From Sphingobacterium prati (GTDB lineage: Bacteria; Bacteroidota; Bacteroidia; Sphingobacteriales; Sphingobacteriaceae): a stretch of DNA of 64,000 nt. This document shows positions 26,342 to 34,152 of the stretch, piece by piece; positions within the stretch are counted from its first letter, which is position 1; each line of letters starts with the position of its first letter. Below the pieces are notes generated by a model. It did not search any database and was not told where the DNA came from. It worked only from the letters and a program-made list of their open reading frames with translations. The DNA lies in contig NZ_JABJWY010000035.1 in the NCBI RefSeq assembly GCF_013167215.1, positions 217,753-281,752 of the forward strand, read 5' to 3'. Made by a program: the position numbers and the translations under genes.

Positions 26342-27295
26342 TTAAAAAAGATCAGATAGCTTTTTTGCTTTCACCTGCTCTGCGAATTGGATTGCATTAA
26401 GTACTTCCGTTTCATATTTGTATACCTTTTCTGTTGAAGCACCTCTGTCTAAAAGATAGCGCGCGATAACCTTGTTTTTTTGTTGTATGGCTTTACCGAG
26501 CAAGGTGCATTGCGTAAAACTGTAGTCGAATTTGACCTCATCTATACCCCAGATGTTTAAACTGTTTAAGGATGTTTTTTTGATAAAAACCAAGTCATCC
26601 TGTTCGATCGCCATTTTAAGTAATTCGAAGTCATTGAAATTCTTATTCTTTGTCAGAAATGAGTTGTAAAAGAGCTTTGCCACAGCGTAGTTTTTACTGG
26701 CTAACATATTGTGGATCGCATTGTAACCAAATTCTGCTGTGTTGGAGAAATCGTTCAGTTGGCTTAAAAATAAGAGTATGTTTTCTTTGGATACGGTCCC
26801 CCAGTTGAATCGCTTTAATCGCTCTAAATCGTTTACTGTAAATAAAGTTTCCAGTTCCCTGATAAAGTTCAAAGAAAATAAATGGCTGTCCAATCTAGGT
26901 TCGGATGGCAGATTGCTGGTTCTTAATATTTTGAGTTCGTTATCAGTAAGCTGATAATTAACAGAAATGGGAGATCCCTGATAACTACTGATTGTAAGTT
27001 CTGAGTCAGTTAATTCATACTGTTTCAGCCTAAGATTCTCGACGTTTGTGCCTGGGAATAAGGTATGCAGATTCAATGCTATAGCAAGATAGCTACTATC
27101 ATTTACCTGTAGATTATAGTGTAAATAGCCATCGTCACTGATCGAATAGGGTGCGAACGGCTGCTGTTGGAATTGATCATAAGAAGCCGCCTTGGTCACT
27201 TGCGGCAATAAGAGCGTGCTTAGACTGATAAATAAACAACATATATGCGTTGATGTTCGCAAGAGCAATGCTCGAATGAAATACACCTTATTCAT
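26342..27295 (-). CDS. Uncharacterised exported protein with a C-terminal ankyrin-like repeat
   Basis: A 317-aa protein of unknown function. From the ATG ending at 27295 it has a signal peptide (YFIRALLLRTSTHICCLFIS, ending near VTKA). The middle part is not recognised. The C-terminal third has helical pairs resembling ankyrin repeats, clearest at TLLGKAIQQKNKVIARYLLDRG (written in part here: AIQQKNKVIARYLLDRGAS). It overlaps the preceding gene by 8 bases, so the two are probably translated together. A longer start at 27328 would increase the overlap to 41 bases and mask the signal. Confidence 0.6.
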   Translation of the reverse strand: MNKVYFIRALLLRTSTHICCLFISLSTLLLPQVTKAASYDQFQQQPFAPYSISDDGYLHYNLQVNDSSYLAIALNLHTLFPGTNVENLRLKQYELTDSELTISSYQGSPISVNYQLTDNELKILRTSNLPSEPRLDSHLFSLNFIRELETLFTVNDLERLKRFNWGTVSKENILLFLSQLNDFSNTAEFGYNAIHNMLASKNYAVAKLFYNSFLTKNKNFNDFELLKMAIEQDDLVFIKKTSLNSLNIWGIDEVKFDYSFTQCTLLGKAIQQKNKVIARYLLDRGASTEKVYKYETEVLNAIQFAEQVKAKKLSDLF

Positions 27296-27782
27296 CAACA
27301 TATTGTGCCAAAATTGTTTCGATTTCATCTATAAGTTTATAGGATTCTGATGCCAGTAGATCTATTTCTGTTTGAATGGTAGGAGTAATCGGCAATTGCA
27401 TCAGTTTTCGATATACTTGAATGTCCAAATCAATACTCCTGAGTTTGAGTTGAAGTAAATATTGCCCTTGCTCGGTTTGTAAGCGTAGTTGGTTGAACGC
27501 ATGTTTCAGCCTCTCCAGTTCAGCAATAGTTCTGCTGTGATCATTTTCTCCTGCCAGACCGTAATTAGGGTATTTCTCACCCAATTGATTGAACGCGTCA
27601 AGGTATTCCTGTTCCGATAGGGAATGTATATTCATGTAAAGCAGGTTATAGGCGTATAAGGCTTCGTGACTTTCCTCGCTAACCGGAACATCCTGATAAT
27701 CTTCGACCAACTGCGTGATGTCCTGATATTCAGTTTGTAAAATAGCTTCAATATCCTTATTGATTAAATTTGCTTTGTTCAT
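27288..27782 (-). CDS. Uncharacterised helical protein, 164 aa
   Basis: Family not recognised. The sequence is acidic, helical and soluble, with no signal peptide or Cys. The start is set at the ATG ending at 27782 (MNKANLINKDIEAIL); a longer in-frame start at 27851 adds a basic 23-residue tail. It overlaps the ankyrin-like exported protein gene by 8 bases, suggesting that the two work together. No enzymatic motif seen. Confidence 0.5.
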   Translation of the reverse strand: MNKANLINKDIEAILQTEYQDITQLVEDYQDVPVSEESHEALYAYNLLYMNIHSLSEQEYLDAFNQLGEKYPNYGLAGENDHSRTIAELERLKHAFNQLRLQTEQGQYLLQLKLRSIDLDIQVYRKLMQLPITPTIQTEIDLLASESYKLIDEIETILAQYVDE

Positions 27783-28082
27783 GCGAATATTCTGTTCTTT
27801 TGGCAGCAAACGATTGTGATTAATTCGTTTGACTGTTTGTCTTAAGGACAAAGATCTGGTTTTCAGCGAAAGATACTATCCCTGTATTCAGCTAATTTTA
27901 TACGGTCTCTTGGTCGTTTTGTGTTTCTCATTTTCAAGTGGATTTTTAAGTTTGTTTGCTTACGTTTAGTTGCCACAGAAGGTAAAACTGTGATTTTTTA
28001 TTGCGCGTCATGAATAAATAATGTGTTTTCAATAAGATTTATTTAGCTGTAAAATAGATGTTTGTATATTTATTTTGATTCA

Positions 28083-28101
28083 TTGAGTAAAAAGTACTCA
28101 A
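28083..28101. promoter_or_regulatory. NrtR-type operator, copy 1
   Basis: Sequence TTGAGTAAAAAGTACTCAA: perfect 7-bp arms (TTGAGTA/TACTCAA) around AAAAG. The next copy starts 56 bp later. The regulator is inferred from the Nudix-HTH gene at the end of the operon. Confidence 0.7.
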
Positions 28102-28138
28102 TAAATTTTGTCAAGATGAAAAATAATACGGATATTTG

Positions 28139-28157
28139 TTGAGTAAAAAGTACTCAG
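28139..28157. promoter_or_regulatory. NrtR-type operator, copy 2
   Basis: Same palindrome with one changed end base (TTGAGTA-AAAAG-TACTCAG), ending 25 bases before the first start codon of the NAD operon. Two identical-core palindromes in one leader support cooperative repression. Confidence 0.7.
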
Positions 28158-28182
28158 ACAGGGTGGCTGTAAAAAAAGAAAA

Positions 28183-28992
28183 ATGATTATATTAAATAAA
28201 CATCAGCTCATCACCGAACAGTTTCCGAATGGGGAAACGAAAGTGAAGGATTTCGATCAGTGGATCAAAGCGGATAATCTGCTTGAGTTTACCTATCAGG
28301 AAGATGGCGATTTGATCCGTTTGTTTTTTGTCAAGAAGCGACTTGAGGAAGAAGGGGCGAGTTGTAAATTATGGATTCGTTATATGCCCTATAGTCGTAT
28401 GGATCGCAAAATTGAGGGCGACCTATTTACCCTAAAATATGTCGCTGCATTTATCAATAGTTTGCAATTTGATAAAGTTTATGTTATAGAGCCACATTCC
28501 GAAACAACCCTCACATTACTGGAAAATAGTGTAGCGATTTATCCTGCGTTAGATTGGTTGCCGAAACTAATGGAGAAACTCGAATTTTCAGCTAATGACC
28601 GAATTGTATTTCCGGATAAAGGGGCAGCGGCGCGCTATTTAAATAGTGGCTACGAAGATGCCTGTGTCTTTGAAAAGCAACGCAATCCACAAACGGGACG
28701 TATCGAAGCGATGAAATTAAAAACAGGTAACATTGTCAAAGGTGCCAAATGCATTATTGTCGATGATTTATGTTCTGCAGGTGGAACATTTCTCTGGGCA
28801 GGAAAAATTCTAAAGGAGATGGGGGCAAGTGAAATCTACCTGTTGGTGACACATTGTGAGCCAAGGATTTTCAAAGGTACTTTGTTGGAGGAAGATTCAC
28901 CGATCGAACTTGTTTTCACCACAGATTCTATGATGAACACCACGCATCCGAAATTAAATTATATCAACTTAACAACCGAAAGCTATGTTTAG
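28183..28992 (+). CDS. prs: Ribose-phosphate pyrophosphokinase-family protein (PRPP synthetase)
   Basis: A 269-aa protein with the phosphoribosyltransferase fold. The PRPP-binding loop is CIIVDDLCSAGGTF and a ribose-phosphate pyrophosphokinase region reads WIRYMPYSRMDRK. It is shorter than housekeeping Prs (about 310 aa), so this is a dedicated second copy that supplies PRPP for the nicotinamide phosphoribosyltransferase encoded next. The nadV frame begins at or just after its stop codon. First gene of the NAD operon, behind two NrtR-type sites. Confidence 0.85.
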   Translation: MIILNKHQLITEQFPNGETKVKDFDQWIKADNLLEFTYQEDGDLIRLFFVKKRLEEEGASCKLWIRYMPYSRMDRKIEGDLFTLKYVAAFINSLQFDKVYVIEPHSETTLTLLENSVAIYPALDWLPKLMEKLEFSANDRIVFPDKGAAARYLNSGYEDACVFEKQRNPQTGRIEAMKLKTGNIVKGAKCIIVDDLCSAGGTFLWAGKILKEMGASEIYLLVTHCEPRIFKGTLLEEDSPIELVFTTDSMMNTTHPKLNYINLTTESYV

Positions 28993-28996
28993 AGCA

Positions 28997-30493
28997 ATGA
29001 GCAAAAATCCGATTCTCTGGACGGACGGTTACAAATTGTGTCACAAGGATCAATATCCAGCACATACAGAATGGGTATACGAAACCTGGACCCCCCGGAT
29101 GTCCCGGATCGCAGGAATAAGCCATGTTGCCTTCTTTGGATTGCAGGGCGCTCTGGCAGAGATCAGTAATTCTTTCGATGAATATTTTTTCGCCCAACCT
29201 GAGGATACAGTTGTTGCGCAGTATGAAGAGGCCATTCATGAAGTGTTCGCGATGACCAATAGCAATTTTGCCCATACACATCAGTCACGACATATACGCG
29301 CTTTACATCGTTTGGGTTATCTTCCGATTAAGGTGAAAGCCTTGAAAGAGGGGAGTCTCGTACCGATAGGCGTGCCGATGTTTACGATCGAGAACACCCA
29401 TCCAGATTTCTTCTGGTTGCCGGGTTATCTTGAAACGCAACTTTCCGCTTATATCTGGTCACCGATGACCGCTGCGACTATCGCCGATCAATTCAAACGA
29501 TTGTTGACAGGTTTTGCTGAAAAAACAGGCGATGTCAATAAAGTATTCACCCAAGCTGGAGACTTCTCTATGCGCGGTATGGGATCGCCTGAAACGGCTT
29601 ATCGCACTGCCGGCGGGCATTTACTAAGTTTCGGCGTTTCCGCAACACTCTCCGTTCGGGAATACCTCAAGACCTATTACGGAGCTACAAGTGATGTCAT
29701 GATGTACACGCCTTCAACAGAGCATAGTGTGATGTGTTCTTATGGTGAACAGGAAGTTGAAGCCTTCCGACATTTGATTACGGAGGTTTACCCAAGCGGA
29801 AATATTTCTATTGTGTCCGATACCTATGACCTATGGCATGTTGTGGATCATGTATTGCCACAATTGAAAGATCTGATCATGGGACGGGAAGGCAAAGTTG
29901 TCATTCGACCAGACAGTGGCGATCCTGTTAAGATTATCTGTGGTGATCCGGAAGCCGATCACGAAACCGTTCAAAAAGGGATTGTCGAACGTTTATTTGA
30001 ACTCTTTGGCGGGGAGGTCAATTCGAAAGGCTTCAAAGAACTTGATCCACATATTGGTGTTGTGTATGGTGATTCCATCACCGTGGAACGGGCAACTAAG
30101 ATCTGCGATGGTCTGATGGCGAAAGGTTTTGCCTCGACCAACACAATACTTGGAATAGGATCCTATACCTATCAGTATGTCACAAGAGATACCTTTGGCT
30201 TCGCTTTAAAGGGAACGGCCGAAATTGTTGACGGTCAGTTTAAAGCTATTCAAAAAAGACCGGCCACAGATACCGGTAATTTTAAGAAATCCCAAAAAGG
30301 TATGGTTGCCGTTGTATTTGAAAACAATGATTTTCGCCTGATAGACGATCTCAATCCAACCACTATCGAACAATTGAATGATAGCAACTTGCTCAAAGAA
30401 TGTTTTGCGGATGGGGCCTTTGTCAGCACGGCTAGTTTTAAGGAAATAAGAAATAGATTACAAACAGAATCAATAAGAGTATATGGAAAATAA
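28997..30493 (+). CDS. nadV: Nicotinamide phosphoribosyltransferase
   Basis: A 498-aa NadV/NAMPT homologue that makes nicotinamide mononucleotide from nicotinamide and PRPP. Family features include DGYKLCHKDQYP near the start, the active-site stretch QAGDFSMRGMGSPETAY, the loop SVMCSYGEQEVEAF and the phosphate-binding VVIRPDSGDPVKI. Length matches bacterial NadV and human NAMPT (about 490). A start at 28985 is also possible and would overlap the prs stop. The first base of nadE is 11 bases inside its end, so translation is coupled. Confidence 0.93.
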   Translation: MSKNPILWTDGYKLCHKDQYPAHTEWVYETWTPRMSRIAGISHVAFFGLQGALAEISNSFDEYFFAQPEDTVVAQYEEAIHEVFAMTNSNFAHTHQSRHIRALHRLGYLPIKVKALKEGSLVPIGVPMFTIENTHPDFFWLPGYLETQLSAYIWSPMTAATIADQFKRLLTGFAEKTGDVNKVFTQAGDFSMRGMGSPETAYRTAGGHLLSFGVSATLSVREYLKTYYGATSDVMMYTPSTEHSVMCSYGEQEVEAFRHLITEVYPSGNISIVSDTYDLWHVVDHVLPQLKDLIMGREGKVVIRPDSGDPVKIICGDPEADHETVQKGIVERLFELFGGEVNSKGFKELDPHIGVVYGDSITVERATKICDGLMAKGFASTNTILGIGSYTYQYVTRDTFGFALKGTAEIVDGQFKAIQKRPATDTGNFKKSQKGMVAVVFENNDFRLIDDLNPTTIEQLNDSNLLKECFADGAFVSTASFKEIRNRLQTESIRVYGK

Positions 30494-31265
30494 CCTAAGA
30501 AAACCGTTTTTCATCAATGATGAAAACGTTGAACAGTATGCGCAACAAATGGCATCATGGATTGCGGGACAAGTGAATGCGGCAAACCGTCAAGGTTTGG
30601 TACTGGGCATGAGCGGCGGGATTGACTGTAGTGTGGTTGCTTGCCTATGCCACTTGGCGAAAGTAGATGTACATTTGGTCATGATGCCCTATGGTAGCGA
30701 CATGAACAATAGCAAGAGTCATGCACATGGGATGGAGCTTATTGAAAAATTTGATTTCCCATACCATATCTTTGATATCAAACCAGCGGTCGATGCGCTG
30801 ACCATCAATAACGAAGCCTATATTGCTGCTTCAAGCGAATCTAATCGTGTCCTGAGCTTAGCCAATATCCGGCCACGGGTCCGAATGACTTACCTCTATC
30901 AATTTGCTCAATTGGGAAGCCGTTTTGTGATCGGTACCGGCAATATGGCCGAAGCGACCGTAGGTTACTTTACCAAATGGGGAGATGGCGCTTATGATCT
31001 TAATCCCTTGGCCATGGTGACCAAGCAAGAAGTATATACACTGGCAAAATACCTAGGTGTCCCCGAATCCATTCAAGATAAGAGTCCTTCAGCAGGGCTA
31101 TGGGAAGGACAGACAGATGAAGAAGAATTGGGCATGAGCTATGCACAGATTGACGCATTTATTCTGAACGGAACATCCGGTGATCCGACGATAGATGAAC
31201 TGATCCGTAGACGTCAACAACAGTCTGCTCATAAGTTTGCTGCGATTCCAACTTTCAAAGGCTAG
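30483..31265 (+). CDS. nadE: NAD synthetase, ammonia-dependent type
   Basis: A 260-aa enzyme of the NadE family. The PP-loop reads LGMSGGIDCSVVA (SGGxDS with Cys for the usual Ser position) and the deamido-NAD and ATP contacts include TGNMAEATVGYFTKWGDGAYDLNPL. KSPSAGLWEGQTDEEELGMSY closes the site. There is no glutaminase domain, so it uses ammonia. It converts nicotinate adenine dinucleotide to NAD. It overlaps nadV by 11 bases. Presence of both NadV and NadE implies that two NAD routes are controlled together. Confidence 0.92.
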   Translation: MENNLRKPFFINDENVEQYAQQMASWIAGQVNAANRQGLVLGMSGGIDCSVVACLCHLAKVDVHLVMMPYGSDMNNSKSHAHGMELIEKFDFPYHIFDIKPAVDALTINNEAYIAASSESNRVLSLANIRPRVRMTYLYQFAQLGSRFVIGTGNMAEATVGYFTKWGDGAYDLNPLAMVTKQEVYTLAKYLGVPESIQDKSPSAGLWEGQTDEEELGMSYAQIDAFILNGTSGDPTIDELIRRRQQQSAHKFAAIPTFKG

Positions 31266-31329
31266 TAAAAAGTAGAGCTGATAGGAAAAAATTAGGTTTA
31301 GGACATATACAATACATACATTATTGAAG

Positions 31330-32244
31330 ATGAAAACAAGATATGAACAGATTGTTGATGTAAGAGAGATCGCATCCGAAAAAAGGGATCATATTCCGTC
31401 CATATTATCATTGGTTGGGCAGGAGCAAATCCTGCCTGCTGCATCGGATAAAAAGCGTACACTGCTTTTGGCGATTGATGTACAAAACGATTTTATGGAA
31501 TCCATTGGCAGTCTACCGGTAGTTGGTTCGCGTGCTGATGTACAACGGCTGACCCAATGGATGTACAACAATATGGCTTCTCTGACACAGGTCATGTGCA
31601 GCCTTGACTGTCATTCACTGCTGCAGATTTTCCATGCAGACTGGTGGGTGGATAAGCAAGGAAATCAGCCCAAACCTTTTACAGTCATCCGTCACAAGGA
31701 TCTTATCCATGGAACATGGACTGTCGCCAATGCGGACACAGCTGAACAATCTTTAGCGTATCTTAAAAACTTGGCTACTGAGGGAAAAAAGGAGCTTTGC
31801 ATCTGGCCCTATCATTGTTTAGAGGGCAGCTCGGGGGCGCAATTGGAAAGTCAATTTACCAATATGCTCTATTTTCACAGCGCTGTACGTCAAGTCAAAC
31901 CCATATTGGTCTATAAAGGACAGGATCCCTACACTGAAATGTACGGTATCATCAAAGCCGAATACGACGATAATAAATTTGTCAATCATGCTGTGCTTGA
32001 GGCTATCGAGGCCTACGATGCCATTTATATTGCTGGACAGGCATCAAGTCACTGTGTATTGGCATCTGCAATGCAGATATTGGAATATTTTGCGGAGGAT
32101 AAAGCGATTACGTCCCGCATTACCCTACTGATAGATTGTATGTCACCTATTGCTGGTTTCGAAGAGTCTACACTGCAGGCTTTTGAATCACTGCGTGAAA
32201 AATACGGCATACAGATCAAAAAGTCCACAGACGTAATTTTATAA
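31330..32244 (+). CDS. Nicotinamidase-like cysteine hydrolase (isochorismatase superfamily)
   Basis: A 304-aa protein of the isochorismatase/nicotinamidase superfamily. The catalytic Asp is in LLLAIDVQNDFM, the metal-site His/Asp in SLDCHSLLQIFHADWW and the nucleophile Cys in AGQASSHCVLAS. It is about 90 residues longer than PncA-type nicotinamidases because of an N-terminal extension and an insertion. In this operon it probably deamidates nicotinamide, or a nicotinamide nucleotide, to feed the nicotinate route to NadE. The ATG at 31330 is preferred over an in-frame TTG at 31324. The nrtR gene starts 4 bases after it. Confidence 0.8.
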   Translation: MKTRYEQIVDVREIASEKRDHIPSILSLVGQEQILPAASDKKRTLLLAIDVQNDFMESIGSLPVVGSRADVQRLTQWMYNNMASLTQVMCSLDCHSLLQIFHADWWVDKQGNQPKPFTVIRHKDLIHGTWTVANADTAEQSLAYLKNLATEGKKELCIWPYHCLEGSSGAQLESQFTNMLYFHSAVRQVKPILVYKGQDPYTEMYGIIKAEYDDNKFVNHAVLEAIEAYDAIYIAGQASSHCVLASAMQILEYFAEDKAITSRITLLIDCMSPIAGFEESTLQAFESLREKYGIQIKKSTDVIL

Positions 32245-32248
32245 CAAG

Positions 32249-32953
32249 ATGGTCAGTACTCCAAAAACATATCACTACGAATACCCTAGGCCCGCAGTTA
32301 CAGTCGATTGTGTGATCTTTGGTTTTGAAAAAAATCAGCTTAAACTGTTATTAACCAAACGGGCGATAGAACCTTACTTAGGGAAATGGGCATTTCCCGG
32401 TGGCTTTATTCAGGAGGATGAAACTGCGGATGAATGTGCGCTACGTAAACTGTCCGAAGAAGCTGGGCTCAGGGATATCTTTCTCGAGCAGCTCTATACC
32501 TTTTCGGATTTAAACCGTGATCCCCGGGGACGGGTCATCAGTATTGCCTATTATGCTTTAGTTAAACCTAACGAATATACCTTGGAGGCCGGACTTGATA
32601 TCGATGCGGTGCAATGGTTTAGTTTGGCGGAGGTAGTTGATTTGGCTTTCGACCATCAACAGATCTTGTCTGTTGCGGTCGAACGCCTCAAAGGGAAAAT
32701 CCGTTACCAGCCCATCGGATTTGAACTGCTGCCGACACAGTTTACCTTACCTGATCTGCACAAATTGTATGAAACAATTCTACAGCGTTCGATAGATCGC
32801 GGTAATTTTCGCAAAAAGATACTGAGCATGGATCTGTTGATTGATCATAGCGACATGCAAAAGGATAGGCATGCCAGAGCAGCAAAAATCTATAGTTTTG
32901 ATAAAGAAAAATACGAAGAACTCAAAGAAACAGGATTTTACTTCGAAATCTGA
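32249..32953 (+). CDS. nrtR: NrtR-type regulator (Nudix domain plus winged helix)
   Basis: A 234-aa protein with an N-terminal Nudix domain (about residues 15-150) and a C-terminal winged helix (about 160-230, including RGNFRKKILSMDLL). The Nudix box is GGFIQEDETADECALRKLSEEAGL, whose key Glu residues resemble those of a true Nudix box (seen in the part LRKLSEEAGL). NrtR proteins repress NAD-synthesis genes and are released by ADP-ribose. As the last gene of the NAD operon it should bind the two palindromes at 28083 and 28139. The assignment follows from domain order and context. Confidence 0.9.
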   Translation: MVSTPKTYHYEYPRPAVTVDCVIFGFEKNQLKLLLTKRAIEPYLGKWAFPGGFIQEDETADECALRKLSEEAGLRDIFLEQLYTFSDLNRDPRGRVISIAYYALVKPNEYTLEAGLDIDAVQWFSLAEVVDLAFDHQQILSVAVERLKGKIRYQPIGFELLPTQFTLPDLHKLYETILQRSIDRGNFRKKILSMDLLIDHSDMQKDRHARAAKIYSFDKEKYEELKETGFYFEI

Positions 32954-32971
32954 CAATTTACATTATCCATT

Positions 32972-32995
32972 AGGCTTATGAAACAACATGAGCCT
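32972..32995 (+). terminator. Possible terminator of the NAD operon
   Basis: A 9-bp stem with one G-T pair (AGGCTTATG/CATGAGCCT) and a 6-base loop, 18 bases after the nrtR stop, followed by a weak T-rich stretch. Confidence 0.5.
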
Positions 32996-33129
32996 TTATC
33001 CATTTCAATATTTAGCGTTCACAAGTCGAATATTGAATGTCACAGCGCTTAAATTGACTTGCCTTTCTTATTATGTGGCCGAAATACGATATTAGATTGA
33101 AATATCTTAAAGGTGAATAATCTATTAAT

Positions 33130-33942
33130 ATGAATAAAGTACTTTATTGCGCTGGTATTATTTTGTCGCTATGTGTGGCATGTCAACAAAACAAGGTAAA
33201 AAATCCTGTTTCTTTTCCAATAAAGAAGGCTATTGTAAGCGAAAAGCCAGCGGCCGACTCGCTTGTCTTTCAGGATAAAATGATCAGAATTTATAAAATA
33301 GACTCCATCAGCTTTTTTAAGGAACAGCAACAGGCCGAGTATAGGAGAGATACCATCGCTTCGATCAGCGATGTAAAAGTCGCGAAAAAGCTATTGCAGG
33401 GCCGTGTGGTATTTGGAGACTATATTCCAGGTAAGAACATGGAAATTGATACACTGCTAGAGGGAAATTTAATTGCTCAGGTAAGATTTAACGATGGTCG
33501 ATTGCTAATTGCCGGAAAAACAGAAGGTGCCATTGATCTGTTGGAGAATATGTTTGTGAAATATTTTCCATTGGAAGAGATTTTGTTGTTGGAAGGTGGA
33601 CATACAACAGATCAGGCACTTGATTTACGTCAGGGAAAATGGGATGTTGAAGAAATCGGTAATTTAGACTATGTCTATTTCTCTAAGCATAAGAAATATA
33701 GATTGAATGGCATGTTTAACGGACAGGAATGTTCCAGTTACTTTTTGCAAAAAAAGGAAAATGAGGTCTATCTCACCTATGCGCAGATTCCCCTGGACTG
33801 GAATGATAACTTTGAATTATGTACCCTAAAAGAGATCTTTTGGAAAGGAGATCAGCAGCTATACTTTCGGAATTTTTTCTATGGAGCACCGCATGATAAG
33901 CGAGCGGGTTTCTATAGACTGGATATTATTTCCGAAAATTGA
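33130..33942 (+). CDS. Uncharacterised lipoprotein
   Basis: A 270-aa protein. The N-terminus (MNKVLYCAGIILSLCVAC) ends in a lipobox with Cys at about residue 18, so it should be a lipoprotein. The mature part is mixed alpha/beta and rich in Lys and Asp. I do not recognise a family or catalytic motif. It stands alone, with 176 bases before and 210 bases after it, and is not part of the NAD operon. Confidence 0.6.
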   Translation: MNKVLYCAGIILSLCVACQQNKVKNPVSFPIKKAIVSEKPAADSLVFQDKMIRIYKIDSISFFKEQQQAEYRRDTIASISDVKVAKKLLQGRVVFGDYIPGKNMEIDTLLEGNLIAQVRFNDGRLLIAGKTEGAIDLLENMFVKYFPLEEILLLEGGHTTDQALDLRQGKWDVEEIGNLDYVYFSKHKKYRLNGMFNGQECSSYFLQKKENEVYLTYAQIPLDWNDNFELCTLKEIFWKGDQQLYFRNFFYGAPHDKRAGFYRLDIISEN

Positions 33943-34152
33943 TGTCATCAATAGGAATGCATCGAATCTCAAATTGCTTTTCCTGGCAAACTGCCCTTGC
34001 AAGTAAGAATTAACAAAAGGAAAAATCCCTGTTTTCCGCTAAGCAGAATAGTTAATAATAGCTGTATTTTTACTGCGTCAGATACGGTGCTTTCCGTTTT
34101 CATCCTATCGAGGTAAGCACGATCTATTTTAAGAATATCGAGCAATAAGGTT

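Larger units (their letters stand above)
27852..28182. promoter_or_regulatory. Divergent intergenic region upstream of the NAD-salvage operon
   Basis: A 331-bp A/T-rich gap. The right part contains two NrtR-type palindromes. Possible plus-strand promoter elements are AAATTTTG (28103-28110) with a TTG at 28083-28085, and GATATTTG (28132-28139). Each has one or two mismatches, so the start site is not decided. The left part (27852-28060) holds nothing that I can assign. Confidence 0.5.

Noticed and set aside
33004..33037. Inverted repeat TTCAATATT ... AATATTGAA before the lipoprotein gene
   Set aside because: A/T-rich 9-bp arms with a 16-base loop are expected by chance at this base composition and no function fits.
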